DNA from: an uncultured Bacilli bacterium
GTDB lineage: Bacteria; Bacillota_I; Bacilli_A; RFN20; CAG-826
DNA length: 64,000 nt
Assembly (NCBI GenBank): GCA_934700895.1
Contig: CAKUXV010000008.1
Location: forward strand, 1-64,000
Direction of reading: 5' to 3'
The notes below the pieces were generated by a model that saw only the letters and a list, made by a program, of their open reading frames with translations, did no database searches and had not been told where the DNA came from. This document shows, one piece after another, positions 16,886 to 25,495 of the stretch. Numbering within the stretch: position 1 is the first letter of the stretch; each line of letters starts with the position of its first letter. A program made the translations under genes and the position numbers.

Positions 16886-18355
16886 ATGGAAGACACACGC
16901 ATCCATCAACGAGAGATCCTGATTACCTTGGATTATCTTTTGCATCATACCGATGAAAAGAATCCTGCTAGAGCAGTGGAGATTTGTCGTTATGCGAATA
17001 AAGAATACGGTATTACCTACCAAGGAGAAGGGGTGTCAGGAAACCAAATCAAGCGTCAACGCGTTTCGGAATGCCTGAAATATCTAAAAGAGTTATCGGA
17101 TAAGTTTGATTTTCCTTTTGTTTTGGAACGTACGGAAGGCGGCAAATATTACATCGAGCAAAGAAATAGCCTCACCGTTGAGCAAACTGCCCGCGTTTTA
17201 GCCGCTATTCACAATGACCCGTATATCGGAGAGAATGACACGGATCTTTATGAAGAACGGATTCTCGATGCTTTTGCCACTACCGAAGACTCCAAAGAGG
17301 CCATTAAAAAACTAAGAACCCGCTATCTCCAAGGGGAAGAAAAGCAACCGGAAGAAATCATCCAAAAAATCGAGATTCTAGAAAAAGCGTACCGCAATAA
17401 CTCCCCGATTAAGGTCCAATGGCCCGGAGAAAAGTATCCTGAATGGACCAAGGTCTGCTACTTAAAGGAAGTCAATCACGACCCCTGCGCTTTCCTTTTG
17501 CCCGCTTGTTCCCTCCCAAGCAAAGACGGCAAGGACCATTATTTGTTCGATAAAATCGAAAATATCGTGCTTCCTTCCACAAACTATAATCAGTTGGCTT
17601 GCTCCGATGAGAAAGAAATAAAGCAATACGCGGATAACGAAGCGGTCTTCGAATTGTCGAACCCCAAATTAGCCAAAAGATACGGCCGTTTGGACCGCAT
17701 GTTGAAGAAAATGATCCCTTCGCTTGGAGAAAAAGACGGCGTCGTTTCGTTCTATTTCAAGGATGTGGACGAGGGGGTGATTTCCAAATCCTTCGAATCC
17801 TTCTTTGACGAAAAACTTCATTGCCAAAATGTCGAAAATGCAAATCTAATGTTGGGGCGGGAATGCGATCTCGATCACCGCAAAATGTCTCTCATCATAA
17901 GGAAGAAAGAAGACCCATCAAACCAAAAACTCGTCCATTTCTTCACCGACCTTGCTTCATTCAAATCCTGGTTGCTATCTGATCCTTTTGGCGATGGGGA
18001 AACCTGTATCGGCGATTACGTAGAAGTGATGAGCCCCGAAAGCATTAACGTCGATTTTGCAAATTATTATTTGAAGAAGATGGACATTTACTATAACTAC
18101 CTAACCTCCAGACAAAGGCAGCATTTGCTGAATGCCAAACGGGTTGCTGATATCGTAGATGCGCAAAAATATTTCCATTCGTACGAGGGTGGCTATCCCC
18201 TTGATATCGCGATTCGTTGTCCTGAATGTGGCGGAACGGTATTTTTCAAAGGGGAGGGGAAACCCTGCGTATGTTCTCGCTGCGGGACCGTGCTATATGA
18301 CGGCAGGAAGGGCTCTAAAAAGCAGAACAAAGATTTTAAAGAAACAAATAGGTGA
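16886..18355 (+). CDS. Divergent WYL-type regulator 3 with C-terminal zinc ribbon
   Basis: The 489-aa protein starts with an HTH-like region (about 1-75: REILITLDYLLHHTD, then QRVSECLKYLKELSD, then GGKYYIEQR wing), with the layout of WYL regulators. The middle contains a WYL-like region near 170-240 with lower similarity. The C-terminus has a zinc ribbon CPECGGTVFF and CVCSRCGTV near 445-470. It is much longer than typical WYL proteins. It starts after GAAGGAGGGG and is followed ten bases later by the second signature paralog, with which it likely forms an operon. Regulator function is inferred. Confidence 0.68.
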   Translation: MEDTRIHQREILITLDYLLHHTDEKNPARAVEICRYANKEYGITYQGEGVSGNQIKRQRVSECLKYLKELSDKFDFPFVLERTEGGKYYIEQRNSLTVEQTARVLAAIHNDPYIGENDTDLYEERILDAFATTEDSKEAIKKLRTRYLQGEEKQPEEIIQKIEILEKAYRNNSPIKVQWPGEKYPEWTKVCYLKEVNHDPCAFLLPACSLPSKDGKDHYLFDKIENIVLPSTNYNQLACSDEKEIKQYADNEAVFELSNPKLAKRYGRLDRMLKKMIPSLGEKDGVVSFYFKDVDEGVISKSFESFFDEKLHCQNVENANLMLGRECDLDHRKMSLIIRKKEDPSNQKLVHFFTDLASFKSWLLSDPFGDGETCIGDYVEVMSPESINVDFANYYLKKMDIYYNYLTSRQRQHLLNAKRVADIVDAQKYFHSYEGGYPLDIAIRCPECGGTVFFKGEGKPCVCSRCGTVLYDGRKGSKKQNKDFKETNR

Positions 18356-18364
18356 AAATAAACT

Positions 18365-19123
18365 ATGTTAATTCAAGCCGAACAAACAAAATCGAAGGAG
18401 TACGCGTTGAAAGAAAACTCCGATGGTCTAGTTGAGTTGACCGAGGATAACGTGGCTAGGGTGGAGGCCATGATTGCTAGCAATTCGACATACAAAAAAT
18501 CCGCTAATCGCGCGTGCGGGCCCGATGGCAAAAAATACAATGGATCCACGGCATACTGGGTGACGGCATTCGACGACTGTGTAAAAAAGAACATCAATAA
18601 TGGCAATAAAACTTACCAGGATATTATCAAAAACATCGTCGAAACGGTTGATCGCGAAAACAGTACCCATTTAAATGCTGACAATGCAGGGCGCGCCGAG
18701 ATTACCAAAAGGATTTGTGGCTACAAAGTTCCCGCTCTCGTCGACTTGCTGAAAACTCCAAATCCGTCTACAGGACCGAAATATGTGCTAATTGATGAGC
18801 TGTCTAAACCGGTCGTTTCAGACGGAAAAAGCAGATCTAATTTCTCATTCGCTACAAAATTTTGCCACTATATGGCCTTTTATCTATTTGACGGAAAACC
18901 TGAGCAGGACAACTTTTCCATATATGATGGCATCATGGAAAAGGCGATAAGAAAACACGCCGAACAACTAGGCATTGCTATTCCTAAGAACTTGAAGTCG
19001 TTTAAGGGCCATTATGCGGCATATATGGATACAATCGATAAGGTTCGCAAAGCTTGCCAAAACAAGGGCCAAGACATCAGCCGCAATGGTCTCGACCATT
19101 TGCTTTGGTATTACTACAAATAA
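18365..19123 (+). CDS. Paralog 2 with S-x-K-x-C-x-Y / IYD / DxxLW signature (252 aa)
   Basis: This protein is related to the one at 15154: KSRSNFSFATKFCHYMAFYLFDGKP then FSIYDGIMEK, and ISRNGLDHLLWYYYK at the end. An N-terminal segment TEDNVARVEAMIASN is followed by a stretch of Asn/Lys-rich helix. Conservation of S-F-A-T-K-F-C-H-Y, I-Y-D and LW between two otherwise diverged copies points to a shared active or binding site. It directly follows the zinc-ribbon regulator. No function can be named with confidence; a DNA-lesion or base-recognition role is possible if the OGG-like guess is right. Confidence 0.68.
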   Translation: MLIQAEQTKSKEYALKENSDGLVELTEDNVARVEAMIASNSTYKKSANRACGPDGKKYNGSTAYWVTAFDDCVKKNINNGNKTYQDIIKNIVETVDRENSTHLNADNAGRAEITKRICGYKVPALVDLLKTPNPSTGPKYVLIDELSKPVVSDGKSRSNFSFATKFCHYMAFYLFDGKPEQDNFSIYDGIMEKAIRKHAEQLGIAIPKNLKSFKGHYAAYMDTIDKVRKACQNKGQDISRNGLDHLLWYYYK

Positions 19124-19173
19124 GAATTCGGTGAATTGGCTAAAAACGGAAGAATCAAAAGAAGGGGATGAAA

Positions 19174-21039
19174 ATGAGCGATGAAATTATGGATTCGGCT
19201 ATGAAAAAGGACTTTCTAGAAAGAATGAAAGTTCGTTTTAACAATTGCAATAAATGTGCCAATTCCCATTTATATGGCATGGCGCTTACATATTTTGATC
19301 TTCCCTCTAGAAAACGCAATGTGGAAGCTCAACGCGCCCTTTCTCACATCCAGGCTCAAGTCGTTTTAAGCGATGAACAGCCTGTAGACACCTGCTATCT
19401 TACCCGAGAGGATTTCCCAAAATGGGACAATAACTTAAATGACCGTTTTCAGGATAGCTGTCAATTAGAAGAAATGATCGGGTTCCTCAGCCGTGCTCGG
19501 GAGAGCATAGAACTCGATGAGAGCGATCGCTATTCTTTGACTTCACCGCGGCTAGGCGATTATCGAGAATCACCGGTGCCGACGATTACCATTTATTATC
19601 GGAACCATTCCTATTTTAAAAAATGGATGGCAAATCAAGAGGACCCCGATTTGAAATCTTGTTTCGAAGCGGAAATATGCATGACGTATGCTCACGAATA
19701 TTGCCATCATATCCACCACTGCGCTTTTAAACTGATGGGGAAGAAGTATGCCATTGACGGGTCTTGGGAAAGAAGGGTGGTCGCCGAATCCTTGGCGGAC
19801 TATTACGCCATTTGGTTCTTGGGTGAACGCATTGGTGTTGGAGACCCATTATCGGCTTACTGGACGGTGAGTGATGAGAGGATTCGTCTATGGAAAAAAT
19901 ATTTTGGATCGCCATGGCCCTATGCCTATGCGCTTCTCATTGAACAGAGCCGGCAAAAGTCCATAAGGTGGAGGGAGATCTTCGACCAATCTATATCCAG
20001 CTGGCATGAAGCCTATCTTACCCTGATGGATGGAACAAAAATTCAATCGTTTGAAAAGATGGAAATCGATGATTCTATTGGCGCGGCGGCCTCCCGAATT
20101 TCAAAACGTTCCAAAGTCCCTAGCGACATTATCTTAGCCGAATTTGGCTTTGAGAAAACGAAACCGACCATTCCCACCTCCTCGAAGCCTCCCAAGGATG
20201 CCTTTGTCTTTATCTATAGCATTCCCGGTCAAGAAATCCACAGAACGAAAGATGTCTCCGACTTCCTTCAAACTGGTCAATACGAATTCCACACGCCGTT
20301 TCTGCTCTTTTACCTTTATGACCCGGAGGACCTCGTCAGCTGCGAACTTCTAAAAGACCACGGGGCCGATTTATGCAATCGCTCCTCCGCTAACGTAACA
20401 ATCCTCACTTTTCTCAAGAAGGAAGTTACTAGTCTATGGGATAACGTTATTTACGATGGACGAACTAAATCTAGCACGAAGCCAACAAAGTCGCGGATTC
20501 ACGACACCCTCCAAACATTCGAAAATACTTTCGACGCCTCTAAGCCTTTCTTGATTTTGGTCAAGAAGCAAAATGGCGAGGAGGAATCCGCCGTTATTCC
20601 GTTGGAGGGGATGGATTCGTCTCAGCAGTTCCATGTATTGAAAAATGTCCTGCATGAGATAGAAGCCCACCCCGATGTAGACGTGGATTCCTTGTCCCGC
20701 CAATTCAAAGGGGACATGCCTGTCTTGTTTGCAAAGAATAACGGGTGGAAAGAATCGAAACGCAAGTTGGCTTGCCACGATTTCTTCCAAACAGCCAGAA
20801 ATCGAATGCCTGGAAGGCTGAGAACAATCAAATCCCTTGCCGACATCCTTTATTGCGATGAGAACGTCGTCCGATATAAAAGAGACAACGCCGCGTTTAC
20901 CCGAGAGGAATGTTTGAAACTTGGAATTCGATTCCATTTAAGCATCGATGAATTCAACGCTTTCCTTCGTCTTAATGGTCTCCTTGAGCTAGGTGAGGAA
21001 GAAGAACACACCATCAAAAGGGCTTTAAAGCAATCCTGA
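19174..21039 (+). CDS. Gluzincin-type zinc metallopeptidase with C-terminal helical domain
   Basis: This protein of about 621 aa has a zincin motif HEYCH (H176, E177, H180 counted from 19168) followed 26 residues later by AESLADYY, whose Glu (E207) is the usual third ligand of gluzincins. No signal peptide is present, so it acts inside the cell. After residue 340 comes a region of unknown fold. The last 70 residues (IKSLADILYCDENVVRYKRDNAAFTREECLKLG and FHLSIDEFNAFLRLNGL) resemble the helical module, with an LL-x-x-x-G-style ending, attached to many Firmicute regulators. I prefer the ATG at 19174 because AAGGGG is six bases upstream; the ATG at 19168 is too close. Confidence 0.75.
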   Translation: MSDEIMDSAMKKDFLERMKVRFNNCNKCANSHLYGMALTYFDLPSRKRNVEAQRALSHIQAQVVLSDEQPVDTCYLTREDFPKWDNNLNDRFQDSCQLEEMIGFLSRARESIELDESDRYSLTSPRLGDYRESPVPTITIYYRNHSYFKKWMANQEDPDLKSCFEAEICMTYAHEYCHHIHHCAFKLMGKKYAIDGSWERRVVAESLADYYAIWFLGERIGVGDPLSAYWTVSDERIRLWKKYFGSPWPYAYALLIEQSRQKSIRWREIFDQSISSWHEAYLTLMDGTKIQSFEKMEIDDSIGAAASRISKRSKVPSDIILAEFGFEKTKPTIPTSSKPPKDAFVFIYSIPGQEIHRTKDVSDFLQTGQYEFHTPFLLFYLYDPEDLVSCELLKDHGADLCNRSSANVTILTFLKKEVTSLWDNVIYDGRTKSSTKPTKSRIHDTLQTFENTFDASKPFLILVKKQNGEEESAVIPLEGMDSSQQFHVLKNVLHEIEAHPDVDVDSLSRQFKGDMPVLFAKNNGWKESKRKLACHDFFQTARNRMPGRLRTIKSLADILYCDENVVRYKRDNAAFTREECLKLGIRFHLSIDEFNAFLRLNGLLELGEEEEHTIKRALKQS

Positions 21040-21177
21040 CCCCCGACATCGTCTAGACAAAGAAGCATTCAGCCCTTCAAACAACCAACGATTATCTATG
21101 AAAATCGGTATTTTCATTACCGCCTGTAGCTTTCCTATTCTTTCCATTCAAAACATAACAAAAAGGAGAAAATCAAC

Positions 21178-22509
21178 ATGAAACCCTTCGACAAAGTCAT
21201 TGGATACCAAAAAGTAAAAGACGAATTAAACCAAATCCTCGACATGATTCAAAATCCCGCCATCTATGAAGAAATGGGAGCCAATCTCCCCCGTGGCATC
21301 CTCTTTTATGGCGATCCCGGCATGGGCAAAACGCTTCTTGCTACTTCGTTTATCGAAGCATCGGGATTACCCGTTTATACCGTTACGAAAAACAAAGACG
21401 AGCAGGGCGTTATGAAAGACATCAATGCCGCCTTCGAAGAAGCGGTGAAAAACAAACAGGCCATCGTTTTCTTTGATGATATCGATAAATTTTGCTCGGA
21501 AGATCGAAAAGATGCCGACGCGCCTTGCTTTGTGACCATCCAATCGAATATGGACGCTTGTAAAGACAAGGGGGTAGTGGTTGTTGCTACCGCCAATAAA
21601 GCCAACAAGATGCCCAAGTCCTTGCTTCGTAGCGGCCGTTTAGACCACCAATTCCCGATCGAAATTCCAGGGAAAGAAGGCGCCGCGGCCATCGTGGAAT
21701 ATTACCTTCGCAAGCGGAAGGTAGATCCTAATGCGAATTATGAAGATATCACGAAGATGGTCAGTTATTCTTCCTGCGCGAATTTGGATAAGGTCATTAA
21801 TGAGAGCGCCGTTATCGCTGCCCGTAAACGAAAGAAAGTCGTGGGAACCGAAGATATTGTGGAAGCCTATCTGAAAGACCGTTATCAGGGTTACGGTTCC
21901 ACGAAGCGCAGCCCTGAAGAACAAAGGATGATTGCTATCCACGAAGCGGGGCATTGCGCGGTTGCTGAGGTGCTTCGGAAAGGAGCTGTGGGTCTTGTTT
22001 CCATTCGCGCGGTCGGAGGATTCACTCAACTGGATACCCCCTTTACTCGCCGTGGCCAATCCATTTTGCTTTGCCTTGGCGGGAAGGCGGCGTGCGAACT
22101 CTATGAATCCGGACGCGTCGCCAGCGGTTGCCAATCCGATTTAGACAAAGCCGCTTCACAACTTCGCGAAGGCATCACGAATAATGCAATCTATGGAATT
22201 GGGTTTTTGTCGACGGACTACGACGTTTCCCCATTTTATAAGGCGCGGGTGGAAAACGTTATTGCCGGCGAGTTAGAACGTTATCTCTATCAATGCCGCG
22301 ATATCCTGATTAAAAACCGCGATTTTGTCCTCGCTCTAGCGGATGAACTTTACAAGAAGGAAACCCTTCTTTATAGCGATGTCCAACGGATTCGCGCTTC
22401 TTTTTCCATTATCCCTTGTCCGGATTATTCCGAGCTAAATGGAACGGATGAAATTCAAGAAGAAGAAAAGGACTCGGAAGGAGAGGAGGATTCGGAAGAG
22501 GATTTATAA
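21178..22509 (+). CDS. Soluble FtsH-like AAA+ zinc metalloprotease C
   Basis: The 443-aa protein is the third FtsH-like paralog. Walker A is GDPGMGKT (45-52) and Walker B reads VFFDDID (Asp-Asp instead of Asp-Glu at the catalytic position). The second region of homology is RSGRLDHQ, the zinc site HEAGH (H255, E256, H259), and the third ligand is probably D321 in GCQSDLD. There is no transmembrane segment. The last 25 residues are almost all Glu, Asp and Ser, an acidic tail absent from copies A and B. The Walker B change may alter ATP hydrolysis. It has a strong AAAAAGGAG site and closes the island. Confidence 0.86.
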   Translation: MKPFDKVIGYQKVKDELNQILDMIQNPAIYEEMGANLPRGILFYGDPGMGKTLLATSFIEASGLPVYTVTKNKDEQGVMKDINAAFEEAVKNKQAIVFFDDIDKFCSEDRKDADAPCFVTIQSNMDACKDKGVVVVATANKANKMPKSLLRSGRLDHQFPIEIPGKEGAAAIVEYYLRKRKVDPNANYEDITKMVSYSSCANLDKVINESAVIAARKRKKVVGTEDIVEAYLKDRYQGYGSTKRSPEEQRMIAIHEAGHCAVAEVLRKGAVGLVSIRAVGGFTQLDTPFTRRGQSILLCLGGKAACELYESGRVASGCQSDLDKAASQLREGITNNAIYGIGFLSTDYDVSPFYKARVENVIAGELERYLYQCRDILIKNRDFVLALADELYKKETLLYSDVQRIRASFSIIPCPDYSELNGTDEIQEEEKDSEGEEDSEEDL

Positions 22510-22824
22510 TTTCCTTTTTCGGACGATGAAGCAGGAAAGGCAGGATAAAAAGGCATTCGCCAAGAAGGGTGGAAGCCTTTTGCCCTGAATAATGATTGCA
22601 AAAGATTTTGATGGGGAATAAAAAGTGCCAAAAATCCGTCAATTCATAACATATAAAAAAGAAGCAATTGTTCTCAAAACTGAAAATCTAACGGGTTGAA
22701 AAGCCAAAAAAACACGGAATGAAACGCGAAAATATCACTGAACATAAAGTAAAAATATCACGGAATGAAACTTGAAAATATCACGAAATGATATAAGATT
22801 TAGCCATCGGAGGGGGACGTTCCT
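22510..22824. other. Intergenic region with tandem repeats
   Basis: It separates the proteolytic island from the DUF4143 ATPase and contains the 23-bp repeats listed separately. A GGAGGGG site precedes 22825. No coding region is convincing. Confidence 0.6.
22703..22794 (+). repeat. Four tandem 23-bp repeats upstream of the DUF4143 ATPase
   Basis: The units 22703-22725, 22726-22748, 22749-22771 and 22772-22794 share the core AAATATCACGGAATGAAAC, with the first unit diverged at AAATAT. The period is exactly 23 with no spacer. They end 30 bases before the ATPase start and look like operator iterons rather than CRISPR repeats. Confidence 0.75.
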
Positions 22825-24099
22825 ATGGATTTACCAAATTACAAAAAACGAATCATCGATGAGCAAGTAGATACTTATCTTGGTACCTTTGGGGCCGTGT
22901 TGATCGAAGGTCCAAAATGGTGCGGAAAAACCTGGACGGCTAAGAAGCATTCTAACAGTGAATTCCTCCTTGCTGACCCTAAGGGCAACTTCAACAACAA
23001 GCGCCTTGCCTTGATGGATCCTAGTTTTGTTCTAGAAGGTGCAACGCCCCGTTTAATCGACGAATGGCAAGAAGTGCCCGCCCTTTGGGATGCCGTAAGG
23101 GGATGGGTGGATACCCATCCTGCCTCTGGCCAGTTTTTGTTAACGGGTTCCGCCACGATCAATAAGCATCGATATATCCATACGGGAACCGGTCGAATTG
23201 CCCGATTAAAAATGAGGACGATGTCTCTTTATGAAAGTGGCTATTCCAGTGGCCTTGTTTCTTTGGAGGATATTTGCAATAACGTTGCTCCTAACGTCAT
23301 GACCGGCGAAGTGCAATTAAAAGACTTGATCCGATATATTTTGCTTGGCGGCTGGCCTTTGGTCACGGATTCCAGCATCGAGAAAGGCCTTCTTATTGCC
23401 AAAGAATATGTGAAGTCTGTTTTAAATGAGGATATCTATAAAATAGACGACGTAGAACGGGATTCTCATAAAGTCGAATTGTTGCTCCGCTCCCTTGCTC
23501 GTAACGAAGCCACGACGGCAAGCAATGCTATTTTAGTCAAAGACATCAAGGACAAGGACTTCGACGACGTCAACGTCGACACGCTTGCCAACTACATGGA
23601 CATACTGAAAAACTTGCATTTGATTGAAAATATTCCTCCTTATTCAAGCAAATTCCGTTCTGGAATCCGAGTCAAACAAAGCGAAAAACGCCATTTTGTT
23701 GATCCGTCTTTGCCTTGCGCTTTACTTGGGTTAACGGAAAAGAAGTTGCTTGGCGATTTAGAATTGCTCGGATTCCTTTTTGAATCAATGGTAGAACGAG
23801 ACCTATGGACTTACACCGAATCCTTTGGGGCGAAACTATTCCATTATCAAGACTATAAAAATAACGAAATGGATGCGGTAATTGAGCTACCGGATGGCGC
23901 TTGGTGTGGCGTGGAGATCAAACTTGGCGCGAATAAAATCGATGAAGCGGCGGAAAACCTGCTTCGCATTCAAGATGCCATCAAGGCCTCCAATGGCAAA
24001 ACGGCCCAGGCTCTATGCGTGATATGCGGCTTGGCGAACGCGGCTTATCGGCGTCCTGATGGTGTCTACGTCGTCCCCATTACAGCCTTGAAAAACTAA
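22825..24099 (+). CDS. AAA_14 / DUF4143 family ATPase
   Basis: This 424-aa protein has the standard layout of the family. The N-terminal P-loop is GPKWCGKTW (30-38), followed by LIDEWQEVPALWD, which is the Walker B and partner motif, and then LLTGSAT. The C-terminal DUF4143 domain has a nuclease-like segment with VEIKLG near 370. The family is widespread in gut Firmicutes and Bacteroidetes; function is unproven and roles in mobile elements or defence are suspected. The start has GGAGGGG upstream. The tandem repeats before it suggest strict control. Confidence 0.85.
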   Translation: MDLPNYKKRIIDEQVDTYLGTFGAVLIEGPKWCGKTWTAKKHSNSEFLLADPKGNFNNKRLALMDPSFVLEGATPRLIDEWQEVPALWDAVRGWVDTHPASGQFLLTGSATINKHRYIHTGTGRIARLKMRTMSLYESGYSSGLVSLEDICNNVAPNVMTGEVQLKDLIRYILLGGWPLVTDSSIEKGLLIAKEYVKSVLNEDIYKIDDVERDSHKVELLLRSLARNEATTASNAILVKDIKDKDFDDVNVDTLANYMDILKNLHLIENIPPYSSKFRSGIRVKQSEKRHFVDPSLPCALLGLTEKKLLGDLELLGFLFESMVERDLWTYTESFGAKLFHYQDYKNNEMDAVIELPDGAWCGVEIKLGANKIDEAAENLLRIQDAIKASNGKTAQALCVICGLANAAYRRPDGVYVVPITALKN

Positions 24100-24148
24100 A
24101 GTTTGGCTAAAATCTAATTGAATTAGAAAATAGTCGCAACGGAGGAAA

Positions 24149-25411
24149 ATGATGACCTACATCCCAATAGCAATGGAAGAACTGCTGAAACGCAAATACG
24201 CCTCCTATAAATGCGTCGCGATCACAGGGGCGAGGCAAGTGGGCATCTCCTTTGATCAAGCACTCGTTTCCCAAAGTGAAACGCATCAATTTGAAATCAC
24301 CCACTTTATTAGAAGCCGCCCAAAGCGATCCCGATTCTTTTTTAGGGGGGTTTGGAACCCCCTTATTCGTCGATGAAGTTCAGGAATGCCCCGCGTTGCT
24401 TAATAGCGCCAAAGTCATTCTCGATGAAAAGGAAGAAAACGGAAATTATCTTTTTTCCGGGTCCCAAAAATGGGCGGTTATGGAAGGACTGTCGGATTCC
24501 TTGTCGGGGATGGTTGGCATTTTAGAATTGCCTGGGCTGTCCTTACGTGAAATTTATCACGTCCCTTTTACGGCACCTTTTTTGCCTAGCGAAGATTATA
24601 TCAAGCAACGCGAAAAACCCTTGTTCCCTACGAAGACATTTGGTCGATGATTCATCGGGGTTCCTACCCTGAATTAACCCAAAACCCCGAGAAAGATTGG
24701 GAAGAATTTTACGGGGACTACGTTAAAACCTATATCGAAAGGGATGTTTATCGGATTACTCGTGTTCGGGACTATATGACGTTTTATCGTTTCTTGGTGG
24801 CGGTAGCCGCTAGAACGGGCAATATGCTCGATTATGTCAGCATCGCCAGCGAAGTCGGGGTATCCAACGACACCATCAAATCCTGGGTGGGCGTTTTGGT
24901 GAAAACGGATATCGCCTTCCTTTTATATCCCTATGCCTCCTCCCATTTGAATCGGGCGATACGAACCCCCAAAATCTATTTTAGAGATACGGGCCTTGCG
25001 GCTTATTTGACGTCGTGGCTTAGCAAAGAGGCTTTAGAACGCGGAGCGGTTTCCAGCGCGTTTTTCGAAACATTTATCGTCAATGAAATCGCCAAGTCGT
25101 ATGCCAATGCTGGAAAGGATTTCTCCAAATACCTTTTCTATTATCGCGGCAAAGATAAAGTCAAAAGAAAACAAGGCGGAGAAGAAGTGTCATTAGAAAG
25201 AGAAATTGATTTGGTGATCGAACAAAATGGCGTGCTTTATCCCGTTGAAATCAAAAAGTGGGGAAATCCCACGGCCATGGATGCGGAAACTTTCCCCGTC
25301 TTGGATAAAGCCGTCGACAAGACACGGGGCGTCGGAGTCATCCTTTGCACTGGCAAGGAAAAAATTCAGTTGAGGGATAATTTATATTCCCTGCCCATTG
25401 AATATATCTAA
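24149..25411 (+). pseudogene. Second DUF4143 family ATPase, two frameshifts
   Basis: The gene reads in three frames. Frame 1 gives the start (YKCVAITGARQVG) and stops making sense at base 24242. Frame 2 continues from 24252 (IKHSFPKVKRINL, then FVDEVQECPALL) and ends at 24650. Frame 3 picks up from 24632 (YEDIWSMIHRGSYPEL) to 25411. The first break needs two bases to restore the Walker A lysine (VGKS), the second one base near 24630. GGAGG precedes the start (ATG at 24149 or 24152). The C-terminal DUF4143 domain is intact with VEIKKWG. It is a degraded paralog of the gene at 22825. Confidence 0.85.
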
Positions 25412-25421
25412 TGTCTTGAGT

Positions 25422-25481
25422 CGTATTAAAAATTACACGAAACCATAGTAAAAACTATGTTTACGTGTTAAATTTAATACG
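25422..25481. promoter_or_regulatory. 60-bp inverted repeat upstream of AbiEi (likely autoregulatory operator)
   Basis: Arms 25422-25448 and 25455-25481 match at 22 of 27 positions around a 6-base spacer. The outer part CGTATTAAA is a perfect match. AbiEi proteins are known to bind inverted repeats before their own operon and repress it, so this is the expected place and form. It lies 14 bases before the AbiEi start. Confidence 0.7.
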
Positions 25482-25495
25482 GAAAGGGGCAAAGG

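Noticed and set aside
924..22510. Classic tellurite-resistance (Ter) operon
   Set aside because: Triad genes are present but no terC, terD, terB or related genes are found.
22703..22794. CRISPR array
   Set aside because: Repeats are contiguous with no spacers, only four units, and no cas genes are near.
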